Below, in pieces: positions 10,476 to 22,300 of a DNA stretch of 64,000 nucleotides. The notes below the pieces were generated by a model that did no database searches, was not told the origin of the DNA, and saw only the letters and a program-made list of their open reading frames with translations. The stretch comes from Myrmaecium sp. VS I D KN 1 (Eukaryota; Ascomycota; Dothideomycetes; Valsariales; Valsariaceae): positions 62,001-126,000 of the forward strand of contig JADQAV010000016.1 of the NCBI GenBank assembly GCA_019775845.1, read 5' to 3'. How positions within the stretch are numbered: position 1 is the stretch's first letter; each line of letters opens with the position of its first letter. A program made the translations under genes and the position numbers.

Positions 10476-13089
10476 ACCAACCTCTATGCACTGACGTTCC
10501 TCTTCGCCGGCCGTCCTTCGCTTAAGCCCTGGGCGTCGGGATGTACTCACTTGTAATTCTTTTTAACGGCGATTGCTCCTTTCTGCTTTTCTGCCCCTTC
10601 TTTCTTTTACTTCTCATTTCTTCATATCTTCACCCGAACAAGGCAGAGGCGTTTTGCGGTGGCCATCACATGTCTTTGGAGAAACTGAAGATACCTTGCT
10701 TTGCTTTCCCTTCTTCTTTTTCTACTTCAAACGTTGGTTATCGATGGTTGGTGGCACAGAGGCGAATTTCGATCGCCCGGTAGGCGAGAGTCTCCATCCA
10801 AAAATGATGGGTTGATGGGTTCAACCTTTCTTACCCTGCCGGATGCGTGCTTTCTTCCGGCCTGTGACTGTACGGCATACACTACTAATATTTGACGAAG
10901 GAAAAAGCTCCGCCTCGCTCTGATCAAGTTCATCTTATTTCGTTGCCATCTTGTGATGAAAGGGTGAGGTGCACCTTGGGCGGGAATCTGAACTCTTAAA
11001 CCAGTGCACTCATACACAGACACCACGACACATACTTACCTCAGCTCTTTATTCCCTTGACTCCTGCCTCCGCGCCCTCGCCCACAGTTAATCAATCCAT
11101 CCATGCTTTCTTTACTTTCGCAGTCGTGGGATCTCACCCTTTCCTTGGCTTCGGTAGAATGCATAGTCAGCGTTGGTATGTAGGATAGGGAAAGAATAAC
11201 AAGAATAAGGAAAAACTACCGCCGACAGCTGACAACTGAGAGCATTGCATCTTCTTCGCAGGGAAACAAAAGGGAAAAACCGAAGACACCAAACAAGGAG
11301 AGAGGGAAGCCCTGCGGGCCGCGGCGCCCCGTTTCAGCCTTGCGCCAGCTCGCTTGAGGGAAAAAAAAAGCTAACGAGGAGACGAGCTGGGTTGTTCGGT
11401 AAGGACCCCGAGTGCTGGACAAACAGAAAAACGCAACCGTACATTAACCGGTGACACCAAAACTCCGCCCATATATACAAGAGTCAAAAGAAAATGGTTA
11501 CGAATAGAAGAAGCTATCATATCAAAATTTATCCCTCTAAGTTCTAAAAGCTTTTCGTTCAACATCGGCCGAGGGCTAGGTACATGACTTGTCTATATGG
11601 TGAGGATGAGCTTTCATTCCTACCTTTTCAGCCTCGCCCCCGCTCCGCCCTCCTTTCCCTTCTTTACCAATTCAACGAGTTACCACAATAGATTATATCT
11701 CTTGATGTAGGCTATTATTTCGTTTTAGCCGGCTACCTCGCTTAAGCCAATCCATTCCACGCCCCAGAAGAAGGGGAAGGAAAAAGGGATGATATCACGA
11801 AAGGAAGAAAGGCAGCGGCGGCTGCGAAAAGACTATATATCTAAGGGTTCCTGTTCACGGTAAACGGGCTAGAGAGAGGAAAGTGAATAGTAGGGACGAT
11901 AACGAGCAGCCCAAACCGCGGAATCATCTAAAGTCGGGGTGGTTATCGTTCGAAGAGAGAGTGTGGGGGGGAGGGGAGGAAGAAGAAAGAGGAAGAAAGA
12001 GGAAAGGAGAGGAAGAAGAAGAAAAGGAAAGAAAAAGAAAGAAAGGGAGGGAAAAAGATAAGGGAAGAGGGAGAAGAAAAAGAAAGGAAAGGGAAAAAGA
12101 AGAGAGAAAAGGAGGAAAGAAGAGAAGATAAAAAGAAGAAAAAGGAAAAAAGAGGAGGAAAGAAGGAGAGAGAGGCGGGGAAAGGGGATATTCAAGCTCA
12201 AAAACAAAGGACGGCCATGCATGCACAACCCTCCCCTCTTCCCCCAGCAGGGGTCAATCATTCACCGCCATCGAGTGGATAATCCTGTCTTGCTCTTTAG
12301 GAAGGCAAACGGTTCACAGTCAGCCGCTTAGGGCTGAACAAATAAGTACCTTAGGTACGTGAGAGTAAGGGGGGGAAGGGGTAGCTTCATGTGTCCCGTT
12401 ATCGAAAAAAAAAATCCACTTTTCTCACATCCGCATGACCAGGTTGGTTTGATTCTCTAAATTCTTAAGTTCTTTCCTTTCCCCCCGCTCCCCTCCTGTC
12501 CTAAAGGTCACCGTTATCTTTTCGAACAAGCAGGATATAGAGGAAGGAAGGGAACGTAGCCGTTTTAACATACATGAATAAAACGAAACAAAAAAAAGGG
12601 GGGAGGAAATGCAAACAATAGATAAATCAAAGAAATATTGATAATAAAACCACTAAACAAAAAAGACCAGGGGGAATGAGAAATAATCCAATGGAAAAAA
12701 ATCAAAAAGACCCATGCCAAAATGGAAGATTTTGCATATGCCGGAAAAGAAAAACCAAACACCTCACTGCCTGCTGCACAACAAAAAACAAGGACAAAAC
12801 TGAGGGGGGTCTATGGGAAAAGGAAAATCGTCACGCAACTGAACACCATCACCATACAAATACACACAGTGAAAGATAACCGTCCTCCCCCATCAAGCTA
12901 CAACACCGGGGTCCCTTTTTGAATGCCCAAATAATAGTAGCATCCTGTTCCGCGAACACACACGCGCTATCCCAGGCGAAAACATTTTTCGTAGATCTGA
13001 TGCGAACACGGGTATCTCTTCCATCGATGCATCTGAGACAGCAGCCACTTATATCATATTATGCGTAAGTTGCGGGACATGGTGAACTT
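10476..13089. other. Convergent 3' region between sas3 and vosA
   Basis: These 2.6 kb separate two converging genes and should hold both 3' UTRs. No coding signal was found. The stretch is skewed in composition: pyrimidine-rich just after the Sas3 stop, a long purine run at 11965-12175, and an A-rich plus strand at about 12400-12880. Confidence 0.6.
11965..12175. repeat. 211-nt polypurine tract
   Basis: On the plus strand this interval is entirely G/A apart from single T residues at 12059 and 12129. The longest pure runs are 94 nt (11965-12058) and 69 nt (12060-12128). It is non-coding and lies in the convergent space between sas3 and vosA, closer to the vosA 3' end. Such tracts can form intramolecular triplexes (general knowledge). 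Confidence 0.95.
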
Positions 13090-14803
13090 TCACTGATATG
13101 AATAGCCGTAATGGGATGGAGGAGGACCTTTGTTGCTGTAGGCCCGCGCTCTTTGGGCATATACCTCGTTGATGTGCGCCTGCGTAGGAGAGTGACCGAG
13201 ATGAGATGTCGGCGTGTAGACGGAGTCATGGGGGGAAGGCTGTTGCGAAGCAATGTGCGCGACCTGAGAGCCGGGGCCGCCTGATCCGAACCCTTGTGAA
13301 TCGTACGTGGTGTTTGAGCTATAGTTGCTGTTGAAATTGGCCCAATCATGCCTGGAGAGTGGGTTCATGGAAGGCGCCTGAGTGAGCAGACTCGGGCTAT
13401 GCCCTGCCGAAGCACTCGAGTATTGACCAGTGCCTGTATACGAAACGGGCGATGGAAGTGTCATACTGCCGGTACTGGCATAGCCTTGAGGAGTCTGCAT
13501 GGCAGACCTAGGTAGGTGATCCATGGAACTGTATCTCATTCGTTTTTGGTCCCCGTAGCCGTGTGTATACTGGGGTAGAACTTGAGGAGATTGATGCTGA
13601 TATGGCGGAGGTAACGAATGGGTTAATGCTTGTGGTGCTGGTTGTTGGAGCGGCAGCTGAGAATATTGAGAATGGTCTTCTGGGGAGCCTGACGAGTGTC
13701 TCATCTCCTGCGATACTCCAGGTGTAGCGGGTCCGCCTTGCGAGTACGCTCGCTTTCTAGCACTTCAGGATATCAGCGGTAGTCAGAATGGACGAGCAGT
13801 GCATCTACATACCTAGGCTCTTTCCGCAGTCGTAATCGGACACCCTGATCTGAGAAGGCCCTAGAAAGATATGTCGACTCCTCCAATCCTTTGTATTGTT
13901 TGGCGGGTAGGACTAGACGAGGCTTAGAATCAGAAGTAGTGCACACCAGGGGGAACGCACATACCTTGGAACGGCGCGGATAGGATCTCACCAAGTGCTA
14001 CAACGTGTCCATCGTCCCTGGATGCACGGTTAGTTATCTGCAAGCTTGGGCAAAGCGGATGCTCGTCTTACTTTCGTAGATCGAACAGTGAGAACCGTAG
14101 CCGAAAGGTCCCTTTAACCTTGACAGACACATCGCCAAACACAAAGAAGCCGCCGTCTTGTATATGAAACAGTTAGCCCAAATCATATCATCCACGGAAC
14201 AACAGGCGGGATGGACCTGGCACCGATCCGTAGCCGCGAACTTGGACCTACCTCTATTGTTGATGTCTTTCAGCTTGTGTATCGAGGAGACCAGTGATCC
14301 TGCAAGCAGAGTCTCGGGTTTTCCTTCCCAAGCATGATCCTTTTCAGGATGCCACAGAGTACAGCACATGAACAAGTATGGGCTGGACAAGTAGTGTTTT
14401 CTGTGAGCGCGTTCAAAGTCAGCATGTCTTCCCTTGTTGTTCTTCGGTTCCAGGGACTCACTGGAACGGATCTGCATCCTCAGATAGCTCCATCTGGATA
14501 ATGGGCGGAGGATCAATTGGTTTACGCACTATGATGGCATCAAGTTAGCTAGAAACAAGCAACCTAGACGATGAACAGGCGCCACGAACGTTTTTCTTTG
14601 CCTTCCTGCGTGACCAAAGCTTCTTTCGGCTCTTGTCTCATGGTCAACCGGACATGTTGGCTGGAGGAACGCACGTCAGTCGCGGATTTCTGATGAGTCG
14701 ATGATGGCTGCTCATCTGCCTGCCTGTCGTACCTCCGTAGGGGAGTTTGGGTCCAGGGAACAGATGGGTTGTACCCGGCGACTGGAAGCCCGAGAAAGCT
14801 CAT
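13090..14803 (-). CDS. vosA: Velvet-domain developmental regulator VosA
   Basis: Seven exons, complement(13090..13756, 13813..13912, 13965..14017, 14072..14156, 14252..14400, 14462..14528, 14590..14803), encode 444 residues with every junction in frame. The velvet domain spans about 50-235: [75 protein letters not shown] and [20 protein letters not shown]. This order and wording fit VosA better than VeA, VelB or VelC. The C-terminal 210 residues are rich in Gln, Ser, Pro and Tyr, matching the activation region of VosA. VosA binds DNA, often with VelB, to drive spore maturation and trehalose storage and to repress early conidiation genes. The first intron has a weak GTTCGT donor. The ATG at 14803 gives about 50 residues before the domain, so a different first exon is possible. 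Confidence 0.9.
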
Positions 14804-17800
14804 CTCGCACGAGGACAGCGCGCCTTTGCAGGTGGCCGCGTTCTGTTGATCTTGCCCGTCTGTAATTCACGGCAGAGAAGGAATCTGGGACGCACGACCC
14901 AGAGCTCTGAAGCGAGAGACTGCCAGCAAGCAACTGAGCTTAGCCGCGTGTGACGACGAAACGTTGCTGTGGTTTGTTATCTCGGCCTGAGCAGGTAGAT
15001 GGCGCTCAGAACCTGACGATGCTTGATCGGACGCGTGAACCAGCAATCGGACGATACAACGGACGTGTCTCAAGAGGTCGGGTAGGATGCCCACAGTATA
15101 TCTGCCAGGAAGTAATAGATGACCTTTGTCAGATGTCTCATGGTCGAGATACCGGGCGACTGTGGAAGAGACCGCCTTCAAGGCTGCAGGGCTGCGTTTT
15201 GGAGACTGCTGGAACGCCGGTGCGCGAAAAACACAAGTTTCAGCACCGTCCGGACGCTCCCGATGCCTCAGTGCGCAGGCTTCCCAAAGCTGCGGCAGCC
15301 GTCCACGGTAAGGCGACAGCAGGGACCAGATGATCTCGTCGTCGTCCCGGTCTCCCGAGCTACCGGCTGATAGAACGGACACGGAGGATCGCAGGGGACG
15401 GACGGAGACAGGGAGAAGAAGCGGCTTGGAAGTTGGAGAGGGAAGAGAGTGCGAGCACAAGACAGGGCGGCGCAGGCGGGTTCGACAGAAGGTGACGCAG
15501 GAGATCACGGCCATGCAGCAAGAAGACAGAAGGTTCCTCGCACCCGCGCACGCGCGTGGGGAAAACAAGTCGATCCAAGGACGGAAGGGAACCCAAGGGA
15601 CCCAAGGAAACCAAGCAGCGAAGGACCCACGACCCTAGATCTCCGACCCTGGACGAAGAGGAACCGGCTCGAGATCCCACGGTACGGCCCCAACGGTCGA
15701 CGGACAGTCTACCACGGCCGAGTTTCTGGGCGAGCTATGGGAAACTACTGGGCAACTACGGGGGAGGTGGCGCGGCTTGCTCGAACTCGGTACGGCCACC
15801 GAGATATCCACTTAGACTGTCTAGACGCCCGCCGGCTTCCCACTCGTCTTCAGTTGACTTTTGCTTTCCTGCCGGTGCTTGCCGCGATGGAAACGGGCTC
15901 GACGCGAGCGGGGGATCCGGGCAACTGCTGGCGAAGCGTTCGTGGTGGTGGAAATGTGACTTGGCTTGCTGTCCCCTCCACGTCGCCGAAACTTGCGGGT
16001 TATACGGTGATGGAGGCCCTCGAGACGTGAATTCTGGTACGGCGACAGCGCTCATGCGGGTTCTCGTCACCTGGTCGAATCGCGGAGGAGTCGAATTTTA
16101 GTCCGGTTCAGTGTCGAGTGAAGGGCGAATTGCGGGAACAAAAAAACTGCGCAGAGAAACAACCCAGCAACCAAGCGAGTGAACAGTCGTGTCGACGACT
16201 TGTGAGGCTCTACGAAACAACGGAAAGCAACTCAGCGTACCCTCCTCTTGTGTGGACCTTCTCCTCGGCTTTTCGGAAATGCCCTCTTGAATGCGCAGTC
16301 TCTCGATTCTCGCCACCGCCCTCTTAGAGTTTCTTGAGATTGCCAGCTAATCTGGCTCGGTACCAACTTCTGTCCGTCCTACCGCCGCACCATGGGCTGA
16401 TGGAGGCAGTAGGTAACCTATGGCAGTAAGGCGCGTCTCTTGCTAGTCTTTCAAGCGTCCTCCACTGCAAGAGGTGCGAACAGCGTTCTCGGTTTGATGC
16501 GATCACTCGGGGGTGTTGTTGGATGTCGGATGCGGTGCCGCCACAGCGTTGTCGAGGGACTCACGATGACTAGAAACGTGGCGAGGCAAGGAATGCAAGG
16601 AGGGGAGGTATAACATGTATGATCTTGAGAAAGACACCAATCCGTGCTCGCCGGGACGAAAGAAATCCTCCGCGTTGGGCGTAATTCACGTTTGGTATTT
16701 TGGGGGAAGGCGATGGGCCAGCACGGCGAGCCCGTTCAGCGGACGACGGCACGACGAACTCACTATGTACCGCCGGTGAAGGGACGGGCGTTGGAAGGGA
16801 TCTGAGGCCAAGGCCCAGACGGGCGTTTGAATCAATGGCGGAACAATAAACAGCCTGTCACATTTAGTTCGGCGGCGTCAGGACCCCCCGGTGGACTCTG
16901 CAGCTGTGATGTGCTGCGCAGGCGGAACCGGCGGTGGCAGGGCCGCGACATGGGGTGGGAGGATGATCCCAGGTTCGAGTGGCCGACTTCCACCTGTTCG
17001 AAACGGCTGTGGGCGTCCCTTCCCGGGGGGCGGAGAGGTTGGACCCGGTAAGTACAATGGATGGAAGGCAGCCTGGTACCTAGTACAGTACAATTACGTG
17101 AAAGCACCTGGCAGGCGAGTACTATAGGCAGGCAGTCAGACGGGAGGCTCACTGCGCTCTCACCGTTGGAACGCAACACCCACCTGGGCACTGCTGCTGC
17201 TGCTGCATTCATCAGGGAAGCGTTGCGCGCACAAGCCCGTTTGGCCCTGCGAGCCTTGTCCTCCGCGACCGACGGCCGTTGTTGGCGCCCGACACTCACT
17301 TTTGATCACCGTTCGCCGCGATGATGAAAAAGGGCCGCTCGGCGCGAGAGTCGCAAGGCGGCATGTCATCCATCTAATCTACCTAGGTAGGCGTGCTAGG
17401 TAACTACATACCTTAGCCATAAGAGAGCGGCTTTCACCCTCCGTTCACATGCACGCCCGCCCGCACGCACATCGCGCACATCGCGCACATTGGTCTACGA
17501 CATTATCTACTGATGAAGCGTCTTGGCCATTGCACCTTGTACAAGAGCGCCCCGGTTGGGGAGGGTGCGTCCAAAGCAGATGGATCCGCGCAGGAGGAGG
17601 GAGCACCGGCGGCTGCGCTCATCGCCCGTCCACGATGTCGCACGGCAGGATCGTGGAGGAAGTCTCTAAGGTAGGTAGCGGAGAGCGGAACTTTGGATGG
17701 CAGTCAAGCACAGGGACGGGAGGGCAATGGATGGGAGGGAAGCAGATCAGCGGTCAAGCTCCTACTCAGCGCGTCGCACACCCTCGATGCTGTAGGAGTG

Positions 17801-19112
17801 AGAGTGATTCCTGTCATCTTCCTCCTTCTTCTTCTCACACAGTTACTCCTCGGTCCGTCCGACCGCGCACCGACTCCTCCCTCCCTCCCTAGCCACCACG
17901 CCGAGAGTCATCCTCGGGGTGATCTGAGGATTACATACCGCATCTTGTGGCAGGCCGAGCGAGCAAGCTCGGGCGTGTCTGCGATCCCTGGAGGGGAGGG
18001 AGGGTCGACGGCGTGGCAGGCATGTTCCTCCATCCTCTTCCTCCTCCTCCCTCGGTCCCAAGGCGGACGACCCATTTGGGGCCAAGGAAGCTGTTCAACG
18101 GCTCAAAGGGGGTGTGGGCAAAGCAAAAGGGAAGGGGGGCCTGCTGCGATGATTCGGGGTCTTGGCACCGCCCACGGTTAGCTGCACCGGGGGGCGGCGG
18201 GCGCTTTTTTTCGTTCTTTTTCCTTTTTCCACGGCGGACAGGATAGATGAACTCGGCGTACAGGGGGGGAGTGGTAGTAGTAAGGAGGGAAGGCCTCGAG
18301 TCACAATCTCTGCTGACCTGGTAGTAACGATATGATAGAAAAGAAAAGAAGAAAAAACGAAGAGAGAAGATACAGCGCGGTGATTGTTCTCCTTGGTTTG
18401 TCATCGACAGGCAGGCCGACGGACTCAAGCAAAGCATCGCGGGGGCGGGTCTGCTTATCCTGGCCGCACTCCACCGCTGACCCACTAGTCCCTGAGTGGC
18501 ATGATTTGGCTTGATCGTTTCCGTTGTCCGCGGAACAGCCTCGACGGCCAGCAAGCAGCAAGCAGCAAGCCACGAAGGAGAGGAGAGAACCCCACCACCC
18601 ACCACGATGTCCATCACCTGTGCTCCCATACAAATCATTTATTGATCTCACCCGGCTTGGCTTCCAAATCAACCGCATCTCTCCCTATACACCATGCTCT
18701 CTCTCCTCCGAATCCCGCCAGCGTAGCACACCGATCACAACGATGGACATTGTGAAAGTCTTCCTTCGATCGGCCACGTTCCCGTTTGCTCCACTTTTTA
18801 GGCCATGAGCTGGGCTGAGGTGGGCGTCTCAAGTCCGCTTCTTTCTTTTCTTCCTTGAATCCAGGTTGCCGCAACGGCATGAGTAATCACGGACTTGCTC
18901 AGCATGGACGGCATCTCTTTGTCTCTCACGCGTGCTCTTGGTGCAGCAATAACCGGGTTTTCTCGATGTAACGAGGAAATGAATCCGGGTTCTCTGGACG
19001 AATTGCCATCAGCCCTACAGGAGGAGGAGTTGGGACGAACCTCTCTCAGAGAGAAGTGCCTCTGCGCATGTGGCACGTACATACATACTGTACATACACA
19101 TCCCTGGCTGCT

Positions 19113-19156
19113 TGCATACACACATACATACATACATACATACATACATACATACA
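19113..19156. repeat. (CATA)n microsatellite
   Basis: A near-perfect CATA tetranucleotide run fills most of this interval, with looser TACATA units about 30 nt to its left. It ends at CAGTATGTATTTACAG. A short (CA)n run at 19308-19324 lies 150 nt further on. Confidence 0.85.
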
Positions 19157-19307
19157 GTATGTATTTACAGTATATACCTACCTACAATAAATTGAAGTGC
19201 ACTCGATGCGGCCTCACCCCTGCCCTTGAACTGCTTTCTGCACTGACGCCAACGCGCCCAAGCCACTACGAGGACAATGGAGCCTGCATAGTACATAAAC
19301 GGTATCG

Positions 19308-19324
19308 ACACACACACACACACA
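19308..19324. repeat. (CA)n microsatellite followed by GA repeat
   Basis: A short pure CA dinucleotide run passes directly into AGAGAGAGA. It is non-coding, in the gene-poor region upstream of vosA. Confidence 0.85.
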
Positions 19325-22300
19325 GAGAGAGAAGGACCGAGAACATCTGCCCACGTGTCTGCTGCGTTAGCACAACGGATCGCCCTCCCCGTCGGCGTGT
19401 AGGTAGGCAAAGCCGTAGTGGTTATGATGATCCCCGACCCAAAAGGACTAAAAGCGAGATAGGAAGGGGGAAGAAGGATGAAGGAGGAGGAGGGAGGGGT
19501 GGTGGTTCGAGACGAGCATTAACCGACCTGCCTACCTTGCCTATTTTAATTCCAACACACCCCCCTCCCCCTCCACCTCCATCCGAAACGGGCGCTCGTC
19601 GCTTGGGCCCGTTTGCCTGTTTCAGACGGATCGACACGCTGGGTTGGCCATTTTTGGAGAATGGGATGGATGGGGGAGAAGGAAGAGGAAGGGGGAGAGG
19701 GATGACTACAATGCATCGAGCCTCCGATCTTCATCCTCTCCTTTTCTCGGCTGATATTTTGCTTCCAGGGGTACGTGCATGCAGATTTACATATGTATAT
19801 TACCTGATGATCTTGCCGAGGCTGATTGATCGAATCGCATTCATCATCCACCACGATGAAATTGCCCATTTTTGTCAGGTACTGTATACAGGCTATCGGA
19901 CATGAAGTCGAAGCAGGAGGAGTGACTTGAAGATTTGAGACTTTGAAGACTTACGGAGTACATCCGAGACCTCTCTCCTCCCGCCTCGCTGGCCGCTGCT
20001 TACTACTTAGCACACACACGCCCCATCTCCGCTACAAGAGACGCTAACCTTTAGCTTAACGGCGGGTGGCGCAGCACATAGGGAAGTTTCCGAAACGCGC
20101 GACTTCCCCCCTCGCCCCCCTCCCCACCTCCCATGAATAATGATGGCATCTGAAACTTGCAACTCAAACACACGCATCGCGTCAAACATGCACTTTCTTA
20201 AAGTCCACTTTCCCTCTCTCTCTATATCACTCCTGCTCTCGAATATCTCTCTTCTCAGCTAGGATCAAGCCTTTCCAAAACGCTTCCCTATTCTTTCCTG
20301 TTATATTAACAATGCGCAGTGCTTAACGTCGCATACCTCAGGAAAAATATCCTGAAACCAACCCAACGTCACCAACCAACCTAACCCCCTCCCTTCCCCG
20401 AGTCCTTTTCAGAATGAAACTAAAAAACCGCACATGCACGCACGTACCGACGGTACCAACTTTTCATCAAGCGGTACGATGACGCTTTTCTTCCCTGGTG
20501 GACCAGAGATACGCATACACACGCGATGCGTGCGTGCGTGCACGGGTGGATGGCCGTCGTCCCTCCTGCCGCGACTAATTTACCTCGGTTGCGAGCAGCA
20601 TTGTTCATCTGCTCGCGCGCGTGCCATGCGCCGGCGCGGTGTTTTTTCTTCTTGACAGCGATTTTCGTCCGCCTCACCAGCCTCACTTGGACTTATCTCA
20701 TGGTGTATGGTGTCTGTGTGCGATGGGATGGTCCGATCACTTTTGCACGAGGCGTGGGGGACTGCTTTGTTCGTTGTGGGGTGCGTTCGTTCAGGAAGTG
20801 AGCGAGCGAGAGAGCGAGGATCTGAATAATTTGTACGTCACCTGCCTTTTAAGTTAACTTGGTGCCTTGCTTGTTACTACTACCTGGAGTAGTAAATGGT
20901 GAGTGTGACGTACGGCATCACCGCGTCTTAAGGATGCTGGAGGTTATGAGTATGTATATCATGCAGGTCGCGGGGATGATCAGAAAAAGTGAGTGTGGAA
21001 GTAGTAACTGAAGGAAAGAGAAATCGAAGCAAAACAGAAAAACCGGGTTCACTTCGATCAGAGGGAGGCGTTCCTTGCAGCTATCGTGCAGTAACGATTT
21101 CTGGTCTGGTGACGGGCAGTGCTATATTACCCGGTATTCGACTCCCTGCCACAGCATATTATATGTATGTATGTCGGTGGGGCTTATGTGCATGTATGTC
21201 TGTTCCCGGAGTGTGTACATAGGCGGGCAGGCAGGCAAGCGGGCTGATTTAATGAATGCACTCGCATCGACGGGATCACAGCATGAATATAAATCAAAAG
21301 GAGAAGGGAGAAACAGAGTCCATATCTGAGAGGAAGGATCTCAGGGAGATTCTGGTCGAGGTTCTTTTGCGCGTTATGTGTAAACATGCCTAGTTATACA
21401 AGATATGTATATACGCGTGCGTACTATGCAGCAGTGTTCACTTCTACCTGCTTCTTATTTATATATGCACATACACACATACCCAGCCATATAGCCACCT
21501 ATCTAACAGGGGCCAAATCAAAGCGAGCGTGAAAAGAACCAGCACAAAGCATAAATCTATTAGTCACACGGCGGGGTTTGTTGGCGTGCTACGGAACATG
21601 AGGTACAGACATACGTATATAGTGTACATCATGTAGGTGTTTATATAGTGGAATTTCGTCGCCCGCCACGACGAGCGATTAATAAGTCAATAGGTCGTCG
21701 AGGCTAGGTTCAGGACATAATTGGAAGAAAATATCTAAAAAAGAAATTACTCATATCTTGACCTATTCTCGAAGTCGACAATTCAGAAGACCTGAACCCC
21801 TCCACCCGACGACGAGCAACGTCCCGCATGGGGCCGAACCTCAATATATCCATGGTATAGGTAGTATGGACCTGAAGTATTAATCCATCCCGCCCACGGC
21901 CGTCCCTTCTCGGATGAAAGAAGCTGCGGCACGCATGGACGCATGCATTCGTCCACGTTACAGACCCACGGGTTTTCTGAGATAGTACGTACCGACTCCG
22001 TACTAGTACTTTGGATAGTAGCAACAGCCCCATGGTCTTAGGGAGCCCATACATATGTACATACGGTACAGATACAGTATAACATCCGGTTGTTGGATCA
22101 AGAGAACCACCGGTTCGTTCCCGTCTGACCGCTGGTGACAATAGGAGTACCTACTTATATAGTTTGGTAGCTATAGTTCGGTATCTAAAACCTCGAAACA
22201 AGAAAGCGGATCATAACCGTGGTTCAGCCCGCACAGCCTTCCTTTCGCTTCCCCCTTCGGCCACCTAGCTCCTTAAACAACCATAGCATATCCTTCTGCT

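Noticed and set aside
14867-15568. 233-codon minus-strand frame just upstream of vosA
   Set aside because: Composition is Arg/Ser/Leu-rich with no motif, and long frames also run on the plus strand over the same bases. More likely leader or upstream DNA.
16960-16990. AGGTTCGAGTGGCC resembling a tRNA B box
   Set aside because: No acceptor stem, anticodon arm or A box at the proper distance could be folded around it.
17931-18638. 235-codon minus-strand frame
   Set aside because: Low-complexity Pro/Arg/Ser and Phe runs, no family, and a competing open plus-strand frame.
18895-19905. 336-codon plus-strand frame
   Set aside because: It runs through CATA and CA microsatellites and purine tracts, giving simple-sequence protein; no domain is visible.
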